NCBI GenBank assembly: GCA_020632295.1
Contig: JACKFU010000001.1
Coordinates: 620,001 to 684,000 of the forward strand
Source: Candidatus Peribacteria bacterium
GTDB taxonomy: Bacteria > Patescibacteriota > Gracilibacteria > Peribacterales > Peribacteraceae
Reading direction: 5' to 3'
Length of the DNA: 64,000 bases
Part shown: piece after piece, positions 33,522 to 41,524 of the stretch
How positions within the stretch are numbered: position 1 is the stretch's first letter
Layout: every line of letters begins with the position of its first letter
Translations under genes and position numbers: made by a program
Notes under the pieces: model-generated
Told to the model about the DNA's origin: nothing
What the model saw: only the letters and a program-made list of their open reading frames with translations
Databases searched by the model: none

Positions 33522-33869
33522 TTAACCGGTAATGGCTGAAATAATAAAGTCCATGATGAAAAATGATGTTGCTGCCATAATAAAGCCAATAATAGCCCAG
33601 GTCAGCCTATTTTTACCAGCTTCGCTACTTCCTCCGGGAAGACTCCCTGTAACAATTTCGTAGCCTGCAAACATAATCATGAGTATGCAAATGCCGGCAG
33701 CAAACCCAAAAACAAATTGAATCAGATGTGCAAGAAATGCTGGAAGACACTGTCCGGCGTTAATAGTTCCTTCTGCAAAATCGCACCCCATATTTTTGAG
33801 TGCAGGCGTAATAATAGATGGAGTTTGTGCATATGCTGTTGCCACAAGGAGATGTGTGAATTGCCACAT
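33522..33869 (-). CDS. VirB2/TrbC-like pilin candidate
   Basis: A 115-residue protein with a signal peptide (cut after AYA/Q), a Cys pair (GCDF, GQC) and two membrane helices (about 47-68 and 91-112) separated by a short basic loop (AGKNRLTWA). This is the layout of VirB2-type pilins, and the loop closely resembles those of the three proteins at 44542-45925. ATG 33869 follows an extended -10 (TGg-CAAAAT) by 9 nt; ATG 33878 is an alternative. Confidence 0.68.
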   Translation of the reverse strand: MWQFTHLLVATAYAQTPSIITPALKNMGCDFAEGTINAGQCLPAFLAHLIQFVFGFAAGICILMIMFAGYEIVTGSLPGGSSEAGKNRLTWAIIGFIMAATSFFIMDFIISAITG

Positions 33870-33946
33870 GGTGCCCATATTTTGCCATGAAAAAAGACTT
33901 CAATGCTTGTTTCTGGCTTTACACAGGGAAATGGTTATATTGTTAT

Positions 33947-34915
33947 ATGGTTATGCCATTTTCTTGGAGTACCTGTCCTCGGCCCATTGTTGCCCTCGCG
34001 CCTATGGCAGGCGTTACCGACGCGTCGTATCGTCAACTTATTAAACGCGTTGCGCCAGAGACGATTGTATATACAGAGTTTTTGAGTACGGATGCAATTC
34101 ACTACGGTGCAAAGCGAACCATGAAAGAGCTAGAATTTGATGCGCAAAAGGAGCACCCATTTATCGTTCAAGTCTTTGGAAAAGAACCTGAACATTTTCT
34201 TTCTGCCGCAAAAGTTATTGAGCAGATGGGTGCAGACGGTATTGATATCAACATGGGATGCCCTGCCGCAAAAGTGGTATCTAGTTGTCATGGATCTGCA
34301 CTCATAAAAAATGCAGACCTTGCGAAGCGTCTTGTTGAAGCAACAAAAAAGGAGGTCAGTATTCCGGTAAGTGTTAAAACGCGACTTGGATGGGATACCT
34401 GTGGAACACTCATTGAATTTTGCAAAGGCCTTGTTGATGCTGGTGCTGATGCACTTGCTATTCATGGACGTACATATGCAGAAAAGTTTTCTGGCGAAGC
34501 CGATTGGGAACCGATCTATCAACTTAAAGAAGAGGTAAGCGTTCCAGTAATTGGCAATGGAGATATTTGCAGCGCTCAGGATGCTCTTGAAAAGATTGGG
34601 AACCTTGATGGTGTTATGGTGGGGAGAGGTACTTTCGGGAACCCTTGGCTCATGAAAGATATTGTTGAAGCCCTCTCAGCAAGAGGAGCGATGATAATTC
34701 CGACAAAAGATCGAATGACATTTGAAGAGAAAATTCCATTCATCATTGAGCATTGCCGCCTTGCGGTAGAGGTAAAAGGAGAGAAGAGGGGAATGCTTGA
34801 AATGCGCAGGCACCTTGCTAGTTACATTAAAGGCATTGATGGAGCAAAAGACCTCCGATCCAAACTCGTTCGTGTTGAGTCTGTTGCGGAGGTCGAGCGT
34901 ATACTCTGTGCTTAG
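33947..34915 (+). CDS. dus: tRNA-dihydrouridine synthase (DusB type)
   Basis: A 322-residue FMN TIM-barrel enzyme that reduces uridine in the tRNA D-loop. Motifs: PIVALAPMAGVTD, DINMGCPAAKVV (active-site Cys), VKTRLGWD, the His in AIHGRT, VIGNGDI and VMVGRGTFGNPW. The start is uncertain: ATG 33947 follows TTATAT/TATATT-like hexamers by 5-6 nt, and ATG 33953 is close by; an upstream ATG at 33887 would add non-conserved residues. The stop shares TTAG with convergent rplA. Confidence 0.92.
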   Translation: MVMPFSWSTCPRPIVALAPMAGVTDASYRQLIKRVAPETIVYTEFLSTDAIHYGAKRTMKELEFDAQKEHPFIVQVFGKEPEHFLSAAKVIEQMGADGIDINMGCPAAKVVSSCHGSALIKNADLAKRLVEATKKEVSIPVSVKTRLGWDTCGTLIEFCKGLVDAGADALAIHGRTYAEKFSGEADWEPIYQLKEEVSVPVIGNGDICSAQDALEKIGNLDGVMVGRGTFGNPWLMKDIVEALSARGAMIIPTKDRMTFEEKIPFIIEHCRLAVEVKGEKRGMLEMRRHLASYIKGIDGAKDLRSKLVRVESVAEVERILCA

Positions 34916-35589
34916 AGAGCAATCTTTACACCTGGTCCCATACTTGGGCTCACGGAGATACTTTTAATGTACTCACCCTTGATGCCTGAAGGTTTCGCAT
35001 CTTTGATAGCGGTGAGGATAGTTTCCAAGTTCTCTTGTAGCTTCTTGCTACCAAACGACATTTTTCCAAACGCTGCATGGATAATACCTTGCTTGTCCAT
35101 TTTACACTCAATTCGTCCTTTCTTCAGCTCGTCAATTGTTTTCGCAATATCTGTTGTTACTGTTCCTGCTTTAGGGTTTGGCATTAGGCCGCGTTGACCT
35201 AGAATTTTTGCCACTTTACCAAGATCTTTCATAACGGTTGGTGTAGCGATAGCGACATCGAAATCAATTTTCTCTTGTTCAACGTCAGGAAGAAGTGTCG
35301 AAATACCAGCGATATCTGCACCAGCTTTCTTAGCGGCATCAGCTTCTCCATCTGCAACGAATGCAGCGATACGCACTTTCTTTCCTGTCCCATGTGGCAA
35401 TGCAATTGTTGTACGAACAAGCTGGTCTGCCTGGGTAGTGTCGGCACTAATGTTGATGTGCACCTCGGCAGTGGCATCAAAGGTAACGGTACTAAGACTC
35501 GGAAGGAGCTCGGTCGCTTCTGATACAGAATAGAATTTGCCCTCTTCTACAAGAGCGGCTTTTTCCTTATATTTTTTACCTCTTGGCAT
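34912..35589 (-). CDS. rplA: 50S ribosomal protein L1
   Basis: A 225-residue L1 with KKYKEKAALVEEGKFYSV, the GLMPNPKAGTVT signature and the C-terminal SVSPSMGPGVKI. It forms the L1 stalk and in many bacteria represses its own operon. MPRGKKY at 35589 is the family start. Unlike the usual rplK-rplA order, a membrane-protein gene lies between it and rplK. Several other CPR lineages are reported to lack L1. Confidence 0.96.
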   Translation of the reverse strand: MPRGKKYKEKAALVEEGKFYSVSEATELLPSLSTVTFDATAEVHINISADTTQADQLVRTTIALPHGTGKKVRIAAFVADGEADAAKKAGADIAGISTLLPDVEQEKIDFDVAIATPTVMKDLGKVAKILGQRGLMPNPKAGTVTTDIAKTIDELKKGRIECKMDKQGIIHAAFGKMSFGSKKLQENLETILTAIKDAKPSGIKGEYIKSISVSPSMGPGVKIAL

Positions 35590-35699
35590 GGTTATAGGGG
35601 GAATGTGGTGCAAATGTCCCAAGCGAACGTCGAGGGACTCCCACAAGTAAAACAGGGCATATCTTTGCCTGTAGCGTACGTGTAGGCAAGAAAAAACTC
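35590..35699 (-). promoter_or_regulatory. rplA leader with inverted repeat
   Basis: The 110-nt leader has a TTGCCT...AGGCAA inverted repeat (about 35662-35688, 13-nt loop) and a pyrimidine-rich end (ATTCCCCCTATAACC) with no Shine-Dalgarno. It could hold an L1-binding autoregulatory site or a promoter; the sequence does not decide. Confidence 0.4.
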
Positions 35700-36326
35700 C
35701 TACTTCTTTCGACGCGTTGCCTTTCGTTTCTTTGGCTTAAGGGCTGCAGATTTTGCTGGAGTAGCAGGTACATGGAGTGTTTTTAGAATTTCCCATTCAT
35801 GTGCTCCGCGAGTACACCAACTGAGCAGCAGTCCATAGAGCAGGAGGACAAATGGTGTTACCCACCAGCCATCTTGGAAGGATGCAAGGACTATACTGAG
35901 AAAAATGGAGATGGCACTGAGTATAGCCATCAAATTGCCGATAACTTTGAGTGTTGTCATGTATACAGCCTCAACAACTGCCTTAGAGGCGCTGTCGAGC
36001 TTACGCACTTCTTGGTCTTGCATAAGAAAGAGAAGTCCTCCGCACGCAAACACAAGGAGCAGTGCAATATATGTTCGACCTGTGTACGGAACTCCTGCAA
36101 AAACAGAAAAAATCGTTGGTAGTGCACCTATAGTCATTAGGAGAACACTGACAGCATGCATGAGATATGTGTAAATTGCTTCACCAACACTCTTTGGCTT
36201 TGCGCCGGGAACGGACATGCTTGCCAGAAATAAGACTGTCAGAAAGAAGAGCGTAGCAAGTGGGAGCACGAGTCCGTAGAAGGAGCCGATGAATCCAAAA
36301 ATTGTAGAGAGGGGATTTTCAACCAT
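35700..36326 (-). CDS. membrane protein between L11 and L1 genes
   Basis: A 208-residue protein with about five hydrophobic helices and a strongly basic tail (LKPKKRKATRRKK). The family is not recognised. Start MVENPLS at 36326 gives a short N-terminus before the first helix (FGFIGSFYGLVLPLATLFF). The position between rplK and rplA and the basic, rRNA-binding-like tail suggest a link to membrane-bound ribosomes; this is inference. Confidence 0.6.
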   Translation of the reverse strand: MVENPLSTIFGFIGSFYGLVLPLATLFFLTVLFLASMSVPGAKPKSVGEAIYTYLMHAVSVLLMTIGALPTIFSVFAGVPYTGRTYIALLLVFACGGLLFLMQDQEVRKLDSASKAVVEAVYMTTLKVIGNLMAILSAISIFLSIVLASFQDGWWVTPFVLLLYGLLLSWCTRGAHEWEILKTLHVPATPAKSAALKPKKRKATRRKK

Positions 36327-36419
36327 GGTTTTCGAAAAGGAAGGATGAAAACAGCATACACAAAACACATTCACGAATACTATTGCAAAAAGTACGTTCA
36401 GTGATGCAATTTTACTTTA

Positions 36420-36842
36420 CTATTCAATGGTGACTCCCATGCTGCGGGCTGTTCCTTCGATGATGTTCATTGCCATCTCAATAGAATTTGCGTTGAGGTC
36501 TGGCATTTTTGCTTCAGCAATCTCTTTCACTTGTGCCTTTGTCAGCGTGCCTACCTTATTCTTGTTTGGTTCACCGCTTCCCTTCTTAATCTTTGCTTTT
36601 TCGATAATCATCTGTGCAGCTGGTGGCTGTTTCATTTCGAAGGTAAAGCTGCGGTCGTCGTATACTTTAATGACAACGGGAATCACCTGACCCTGCTTAT
36701 CCTTCGTCTGTTCGTTAAACTGTGTACAAAATGCATTGATATCAATACCAGCCTGTCCAAGGACAGGACCGAGTGGTGGTGCAGGGTTTGCCTGCCCTCC
36801 ACGCGCTTGAGCTTTGATAATCTTTTTGACTTGTTTTGCCAT
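36420..36842 (-). CDS. rplK: 50S ribosomal protein L11
   Basis: A 140-residue L11: KKIIKAQARGGQANPAPPLGPVLGQAGIDI at the N-terminus and the C-terminal rRNA-binding domain with EIAEAKMPDLNANSIEMAMNIIEGTARSMG. It forms the GTPase-associated centre. MAKQVKK at 36842 is chosen as start; the promoter TTGACT, 17 nt, TAGACT ends 10 nt before it. No nusG or secE is upstream, unlike the common arrangement. Confidence 0.96.
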   Translation of the reverse strand: MAKQVKKIIKAQARGGQANPAPPLGPVLGQAGIDINAFCTQFNEQTKDKQGQVIPVVIKVYDDRSFTFEMKQPPAAQMIIEKAKIKKGSGEPNKNKVGTLTKAQVKEIAEAKMPDLNANSIEMAMNIIEGTARSMGVTIE

Positions 36843-36852
36843 AGCGAAGCGC

Positions 36853-36881
36853 AGTCTATGGACTTGGGATTTGAGAGTCAA
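36853..36881 (-). promoter_or_regulatory. promoter of rplK (almost leaderless)
   Basis: On the minus strand: TTGACT (36881-36876), 17-nt spacer, TAGACT (36858-36853), then 10 nt to the ATG at 36842. Confidence 0.7.
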
Positions 36882-36885
36882 ACGA

Positions 36886-37506
36886 TTACTTCGTTAAATC
36901 TTCGATGAGATTGAAAATTTCATCGCTAGCGCCTTCTGCAACGTGAAATTCATATAATCGCTCTCGAACGCGGACGAAGACGACTCGTTCAGGAAGAAGG
37001 CCAGGATCGTAAAAGGTAAGGAGGTTTCGTGTGGGATGGTTTTCTCTGCGCTGTGTTTCGTCTAATAAATCTTTTACTTCTGGTGTAAATGCGCTGTGCA
37101 ACGCTTCTTTGAGTACGACATAATGCTTCTTCACTTGTGGTGAACTTACCCACGCAATACTACCAGCCCGGTCACCATGGAGCAGCAACGCCTTGCTGGT
37201 GACGGTGTCTCCACCACCGGTAACAACTCGATCAAGAATAATCTGCTCGCTCGTTTCCGTAATAGAGAAGCCTTGCATGCCGAGTGTTTTTTCGACATTC
37301 GGTCCTTCGAATTTGCGCACTCCTCCTTCGGGAATTGTTGATGGTGGTTCGACGGGGTTTGTTCGATCGATGACAGGTTCCGATACCTCATCAGCTTGCG
37401 CCATCATTTGGTATCCTGGGCTTCCTTCGAGCACGATGATATCAGAAGCTCCCAGCAGCAGCATGGTGGCAAGAACTCCGATAGTCAGCTGTAACTTTTT
37501 TGCCAT
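36886..37506 (-). CDS. hypothetical exported or membrane-anchored protein
   Basis: A 206-residue protein with an N-terminal hydrophobic segment (LQLTIGVLATMLLLGASDII) acting as signal or anchor. A mostly soluble extracytoplasmic domain follows, with a Pro-rich stretch near residue 50. No family recognised. TACAAT ends 9 nt before ATG 37506. It is divergent from ruvB. Confidence 0.55.
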   Translation of the reverse strand: MAKKLQLTIGVLATMLLLGASDIIVLEGSPGYQMMAQADEVSEPVIDRTNPVEPPSTIPEGGVRKFEGPNVEKTLGMQGFSITETSEQIILDRVVTGGGDTVTSKALLLHGDRAGSIAWVSSPQVKKHYVVLKEALHSAFTPEVKDLLDETQRRENHPTRNLLTFYDPGLLPERVVFVRVRERLYEFHVAEGASDEIFNLIEDLTK

Positions 37507-37565
37507 GACGACGCAATTGTACATGGTGGTGCCTGGAAACAAAAACTCTGGTACCATACATTCCC

Positions 37566-38615
37566 ATGGCCATAACAAGAACACAGCGCAAGGAACCTAT
37601 CGTTGAACCCAGCAAGACGTCTGCACGAGATAGCGATACGTTCGATAGTACACTGCGTCCGAAGAAGCTTTCTGAGTACGTAGGACAATCAACTATTAAG
37701 GAGCACCTCATTGTGCATATTGCTGCCGCAAAGAAACGTGATGAACCTCTGGGGCATGCCATTCTTCATGGCCCCCCAGGTCTTGGTAAGACAACACTTG
37801 CCTATATCATTGCGAGAGAGATGGGTTCGCAAATGCGCTCTACCTCTGGACCGGCAATTGAAAAGCCTGGTGATCTTGCATCACTTCTTACTAACCTTGA
37901 GCAGGGAGATGTACTCTTCATCGATGAAATTCATCGTATGCGACCAGTAATAGAAGAGGTTCTTTACAGTGCTATGGAAGATTTCGCCCTCGATCTCGTT
38001 ATTGGCAAAGGCCCAACTGCTCGCAGTATGCGTCTCGACCTAAAACCGTTTACATTGATTGGCGCTACGACGAAGATTGGGTCGGTCAGTGCACCGCTTC
38101 GCGATCGATTCAGTCATAACTTTAAACTCAACTTTTACGATGATATCGAGATGGAGCAGATTGTTGAGCGCACAGCATCGATCTTGGATGTTCACATGGA
38201 AGAGGGCGCTGCACATCTTGTAGCGCGGTCCTGCAGGTCAACGCCACGTATCGCTAACCGTCTTGTTCGTAGTGTGCGAGACTTTGCGCAGGTCAGTGAT
38301 GAGGAGCGGATTTCTCAAAACCGGGTAAAAGATACTCTTATGAAGTTGGGTGTTGATGATAAGGGTCTCGATGCAACTGACAGAGAAATTCTTCGCACTA
38401 TTATTGAAAAGTTTGGCGGGGGGCCGGTTGGGCTTTCCACACTTGCTGCTGCAACAGCAGAAGAGGCGGATACCCTTGAAGATGTGTATGAACCGTTTCT
38501 TATGCAGTGCGGGTATCTGCAACGCACACCGAAAGGCCGAACAGTTACACGACTTGCATACGACATTCTAGGGATTACCCTATCTGAGGATGCTCAGCGC
38601 AATCTTTTTGCGTAA
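37566..38615 (+). CDS. ruvB: Holliday junction branch-migration helicase RuvB
   Basis: A 349-residue AAA+ motor. Walker A GPPGLGKTT, Walker B LFIDEIHRM, sensor GATTKIGSVSAPLRDRF and the C-terminal winged helix (DREILRTIIEKFGGGPVGLSTLAAA) are all present. It drives branch migration with RuvA, which is not here. The extended -10 TGg-TACCAT ends 8 nt before the ATG. The next gene starts 4 nt after its stop. Confidence 0.96.
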   Translation: MAITRTQRKEPIVEPSKTSARDSDTFDSTLRPKKLSEYVGQSTIKEHLIVHIAAAKKRDEPLGHAILHGPPGLGKTTLAYIIAREMGSQMRSTSGPAIEKPGDLASLLTNLEQGDVLFIDEIHRMRPVIEEVLYSAMEDFALDLVIGKGPTARSMRLDLKPFTLIGATTKIGSVSAPLRDRFSHNFKLNFYDDIEMEQIVERTASILDVHMEEGAAHLVARSCRSTPRIANRLVRSVRDFAQVSDEERISQNRVKDTLMKLGVDDKGLDATDREILRTIIEKFGGGPVGLSTLAAATAEEADTLEDVYEPFLMQCGYLQRTPKGRTVTRLAYDILGITLSEDAQRNLFA

Positions 38616-38618
38616 ACT

Positions 38619-39065
38619 ATGGATATGCAACCACAAACTCTCGGCATCATTATCGGTGGACTTATACCAGGGGTACTGTTTGGTTTTTCTAATGTGATTG
38701 TGAAGTATGCAACATCAAAAGGAATTGCGTTACCTCTCTATCTTATTGTTACCGGACTTGCCGTTGTTCTTGTTGGTGTTGTGCTTCTGTTTATCGTTCC
38801 GGAGAGACATGTTTCTGTGCAGGGTGGTATTGCAGGGTTTGTAGGGGGAGCTATTTGGGCAAGTGGTATGTCGCTTATCGTGTTTGCACTCGAAAGGTAT
38901 TCGGCATCTATTAGTGTGCTTACACCTTTGTTTAACTTGAATACTCTTGTTGCAGTTGTTCTGGGTCTGTGGATTTTTTCCGAGTGGAAAACAGTCAGCA
39001 TTTCTCAACTTTTCCTTGGTGCAGTTTGTATAGCTGTCGGTGGGACGCTCGTTGCTAGAGCATAA
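38619..39065 (+). CDS. half-size EamA/DMT-type membrane protein
   Basis: A 148-residue protein with about five membrane helices forming one EamA repeat (LIPGVLFGFSNVIVKYATSKG ... FALERYSASISVLTPLFNL). Full DMT transporters have two repeats, so this one would have to dimerise as EmrE-type proteins do. Substrate unknown. ATG 38619 and ATG 38625 are both possible; TAAACT ends 6 nt before the latter. Its end overlaps the convergent glycosyltransferase gene by 11 nt. Confidence 0.75.
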   Translation: MDMQPQTLGIIIGGLIPGVLFGFSNVIVKYATSKGIALPLYLIVTGLAVVLVGVVLLFIVPERHVSVQGGIAGFVGGAIWASGMSLIVFALERYSASISVLTPLFNLNTLVAVVLGLWIFSEWKTVSISQLFLGAVCIAVGGTLVARA

Positions 39066-40182
39066 GGTTTGATACAGCTTGCTTCATCTGTATCTCAAAC
39101 TTCTCTCTTGAAAATTGTTGAGCTTGTGCTTTGCACAATTCAGCATCAAATGCTGATGCATTGAATATTTGCAAAACATCTGCGAGTGACTGCGGTGTCT
39201 GCTCATCAAAGAACAGTCCCGTCTTTCCTTCGACGATGGTTTCGAGTGGTCCTCCGGCCCGGAAGCTGATTACTGGTGTGCCACATGCCATTGCTTCGAG
39301 CGGTGCGATGCCGAAGTCTTCGATACCGGGGAAGAGGAGAGCGGAGGCGTTTGTGTAGAGTTCTTTGAGACTTTCTTGCTCTTGATATCCAAGAAAGGTG
39401 ATTTGCGATGCGTGATTCGTGCGTTGCTCTAGACGTTTTCTGTCAGGTCCTTCGCCTACTATCTTCAGGGGAGCGTTGATCTTGTTGCATGCGTCTATGG
39501 CGATATCAATTTGTTTGTAGGGAACGAGTGTAGAAACAATCAGGAAGTATCTTTCCGCTTTCCGCTTTCCACTTTCCACTTTTTTTAGCCAGAAATCATC
39601 TATTGGCGGGTAAATGACATCACTCTCTCGTCGCCAGTAGAGCTCTATTCTTCGTTGAACATCGTTCGATGCAGCGATAAGTTTGTCAGCACGCCCAGCA
39701 CATTCGGCATCCCACGCGCGAAGTTTGTGAAATGTTTTTTGGAGATAGCGTTGCTTGAGAGGTCCGAATAGCCCGTGCCGTGCGTGTTTTTGCACATCGA
39801 ATGTTCTGTCCCAGAGATACCTGGCAGGTGCATTAATGTACGAGAGGTGCTTTGGTTTACCATTGGTAATGATGTTGTGGGTGAATGCAGAGGAGGTACT
39901 AATCACCACATCATATTCGTTAAAATTCCACTGTTCTACAGCTGAGGGAAACCGTGATAGGTGTATGTGGTGATTAAGCGGAAAGCGGAAAGCGGAAAGC
40001 GGAAAGCGTGGTTGGAGTGTGCTTGTACGCACTCTCTCCCTTGGAAACCAGTCGCCAAGCTTCTTCTCGTTGTAGAGAAGTGTATAGATGGGGGCTTCGG
40101 GATAGAGGTCTGCAAGGATCTTTGCAACCCGCTCGGCGCCACCGCGCATGGTCAGCAGTTCGTGGACAAGGGCTATTTTCAT
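39055..40182 (-). CDS. GT-B glycosyltransferase (GT4 family type)
   Basis: A 375-residue glycosyltransferase. The N-terminal HELLTMRGGAERVAKILADL and the C-terminal nucleotide-sugar site (IVGEGPDRKRL, FPGIEDFGIAPLEAMACGTPVI with the EX7E pair) are clear. It probably adds a sugar to a lipid carrier or surface glycan. Two heptanucleotide repeats (39551-39585 and 39976-40010) lie in its coding sequence, encoding KVESGKRKAER and RFPLSAFRFPL, and look like in-frame insertions. Confidence 0.9.
   Translation of the reverse strand: MKIALVHELLTMRGGAERVAKILADLYPEAPIYTLLYNEKKLGDWFPRERVRTSTLQPRFPLSAFRFPLNHHIHLSRFPSAVEQWNFNEYDVVISTSSAFTHNIITNGKPKHLSYINAPARYLWDRTFDVQKHARHGLFGPLKQRYLQKTFHKLRAWDAECAGRADKLIAASNDVQRRIELYWRRESDVIYPPIDDFWLKKVESGKRKAERYFLIVSTLVPYKQIDIAIDACNKINAPLKIVGEGPDRKRLEQRTNHASQITFLGYQEQESLKELYTNASALLFPGIEDFGIAPLEAMACGTPVISFRAGGPLETIVEGKTGLFFDEQTPQSLADVLQIFNASAFDAELCKAQAQQFSREKFEIQMKQAVSNLML
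39551..39585 (+). repeat. heptanucleotide repeat CTTTCC(G/A) inside the glycosyltransferase gene
   Basis: Five 7-bp blocks: CTTTCCG twice, CTTTCCA twice, then CTTTTTT. It is the complement of the unit at 39976-40010. Confidence 0.85.
39976..40010 (+). repeat. heptanucleotide repeat AAGCGGA inside the glycosyltransferase gene
   Basis: Four perfect AAGCGGA units and one AAGCGTG, in the same gene as the complementary repeat at 39551-39585. Confidence 0.88.
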
Positions 40183-40189
40183 TGAAAAT

Positions 40190-40210
40190 AGCTTATAGCT
40201 TTTAGCTTTT
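40190..40210 (+). repeat. heptanucleotide repeat AGCTTTT before tRNA-Lys
   Basis: AGCTTAT, AGCTTTT, AGCTTTT between the glycosyltransferase start and tRNA-Lys. A TCTGTAC-containing stretch (40211-40240) follows with a loose 7-nt rhythm. Confidence 0.7.
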
Positions 40211-40249
40211 TCTGTACATTTTTGCTCATTTCTGTACACTTCTGCCGTT

Positions 40250-40297
40250 TTCTGGGTCGGTAGCTTCCGCCTTCGCGCTTCGCGGCTACGGCGGACA
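40250..40297 (+). repeat. partial tRNA-Lys 5' copy followed by a palindrome
   Basis: TTCTGGGTCGGTAGCT at about 40250-40265 repeats 40341-40356, the first bases of tRNA-Lys. It runs straight into a TCCGCC...GGCGGA palindrome (about 40266-40295) with an inner GCG/CGC stem. The rest of the tRNA is missing from this copy. Confidence 0.7.
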
Positions 40298-40344
40298 GGG
40301 CAAGTACCTGCCTTCAATGATCTTTTTCTTCACTATTGTATTCT

Positions 40345-40419
40345 GGGTCGGTAGCTCAGTGGTAGAGCAGTAGGCTTTTAACCTATTGGCCGTGGGTTCG
40401 ATCCCCACCCGACCCACCA
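40345..40419 (+). tRNA. tRNA-Lys(UUU)
   Basis: A 75-nt cloverleaf: acceptor GGGTCGG with CCGACCC, D-arm GCTC...GAGC, anticodon loop CTTTTAA (UUU), T-arm GTGGG-TTCGATC-CCCAC, CCA encoded. Confidence 0.96.
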
Positions 40420-40527
40420 ATCAGAAAAATGGCTTTGGCTAAGAAAGAAGTTATAGAGTTTTCTACGGGAATTGATTGTAATCGATACTGCCTGATAGTA
40501 TCCTAGTGCACTTTTCACAATCTAAAT

Positions 40528-40935
40528 ATGACACAGGAAGTATTCACAGAGGAGGTATGTAGCCAAATGACTCTAGTAGAAAAAGTACGAGCAATGCACA
40601 GAATTCGTAATGAAAAACTAGAAGTAAGTAAGGAAGTGGCATTAGCACTTACAGAAGGTATTTCTAGCTTAGAACAGCTGAATGCTCTATTGGATGAAGC
40701 TAAAATTCCTCGTTACGATGGAATGGATGTTCGGTTGGGTGTAAGACTTGTGAATCTGGCGTTGTTAGAGCAAGCCCATAACCTATTAGGTACAAGAATT
40801 CAGTTAATGGATTCTAAGCAAACAGTAACAACAGCAGATGTTATTGACTATGTAACCGATGCAAACTATCAGACTATTGACCTATCAAATCGTATTGATG
40901 AGATTCCATTTGCTGAAGAATATCCGCCTGAGTAG
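40528..40935 (+). CDS. hypothetical accessory protein next to tRNA-Lys
   Basis: A 135-residue acidic helical protein; no family recognised. Base composition is more AT-rich than its neighbours. An AGGAGG sequence lies 10-11 nt before an in-frame ATG at 40567, so the real start may be 40567 (MTLVEKV). A Shine-Dalgarno is unusual in this window. It lies directly downstream of tRNA-Lys, a common place for acquired genes. Confidence 0.55.
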   Translation: MTQEVFTEEVCSQMTLVEKVRAMHRIRNEKLEVSKEVALALTEGISSLEQLNALLDEAKIPRYDGMDVRLGVRLVNLALLEQAHNLLGTRIQLMDSKQTVTTADVIDYVTDANYQTIDLSNRIDEIPFAEEYPPE

Positions 40936-41034
40936 AGAGTGTTGGTTGCTGAAATAACTTTCTGGTTAGACGAAAATTGTTAGCATTACACGCCTTGTAT
41001 GCTACTGGAGCTTCAGAAGCATACCGACCCACCA

Positions 41035-41062
41035 TTGACATACATTCATAACAGTATATAGT
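41035..41062 (+). promoter_or_regulatory. promoter of the 41113 gene (with leader)
   Basis: TTGACA (41035-41040), 16-nt spacer, TATAGT (41057-41062). The predicted leader is about 44 nt and contains a Shine-Dalgarno-like AAAGGG 7 nt before the ATG. Confidence 0.75.
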
Positions 41063-41112
41063 ATACATGTTCCAATTTCTGTCTCGGTCCTTAACAAGTA
41101 AAGGGTAATACG

Positions 41113-41478
41113 ATGAAGCGACACAAGAGTAGTATATTCTTAGTAGTACTGTCGTTGATCCAAGGGTCTTTGATTTTCTTCGTCTTTCCAACAATGATAG
41201 TGGAAAGTCCTCTGGTGTTCCTTGGGTTGCTGGCGAGTATCGCGTGCATGCTGCTTGGTGGTTTTGCCTTGTACAAGGCAGAAAATCACTTGGCAATCGA
41301 GCGGTACCAGCAAGACAGGGTTCTTGCGCACAGGACCTCCGAGCACCGAGAGGCACATCAGGAGGTTGCAAACAATCATCGCTTCTTGAGAACTTGGGGC
41401 GGTGCGATATGCATCGCTTTAGCAATTGGAGCATTTGTGATATTTACGGTAACAACATTTCTTGCAATGTTGTCATAA
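41113..41478 (+). CDS. accessory membrane protein with its own promoter and terminator
   Basis: A 121-residue protein with three hydrophobic segments (about 8-28, 31-52 and 95-119) and a charged His/Glu-rich loop between the second and third. No family recognised. It has a consensus promoter, a Shine-Dalgarno-like site and a strong intrinsic terminator. That makes it a self-contained unit unlike most genes here, and points to acquisition. Confidence 0.65.
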   Translation: MKRHKSSIFLVVLSLIQGSLIFFVFPTMIVESPLVFLGLLASIACMLLGGFALYKAENHLAIERYQQDRVLAHRTSEHREAHQEVANNHRFLRTWGGAICIALAIGAFVIFTVTTFLAMLS

Positions 41479-41489
41479 GTATTACAGCA

Positions 41490-41524
41490 CCTGCGTTTAC
41501 ATCTTCTGTGAACGCGGGTTTTTT
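41490..41524 (+). terminator. rho-independent terminator
   Basis: An 11-bp stem (CCTGCGTTTAC with GTGAACGCGGG, including G-T pairs), 7-nt loop ATCTTCT and a T6 run, 12 nt after the stop of the 41113 gene. Confidence 0.92.

Noticed and set aside
35660..35700. Rho-independent terminator near the rplA leader
   Set aside because: The TTGCCT/AGGCAA hairpin has its T-run on the 5' side in the direction of transcription, so it cannot terminate in the usual way.
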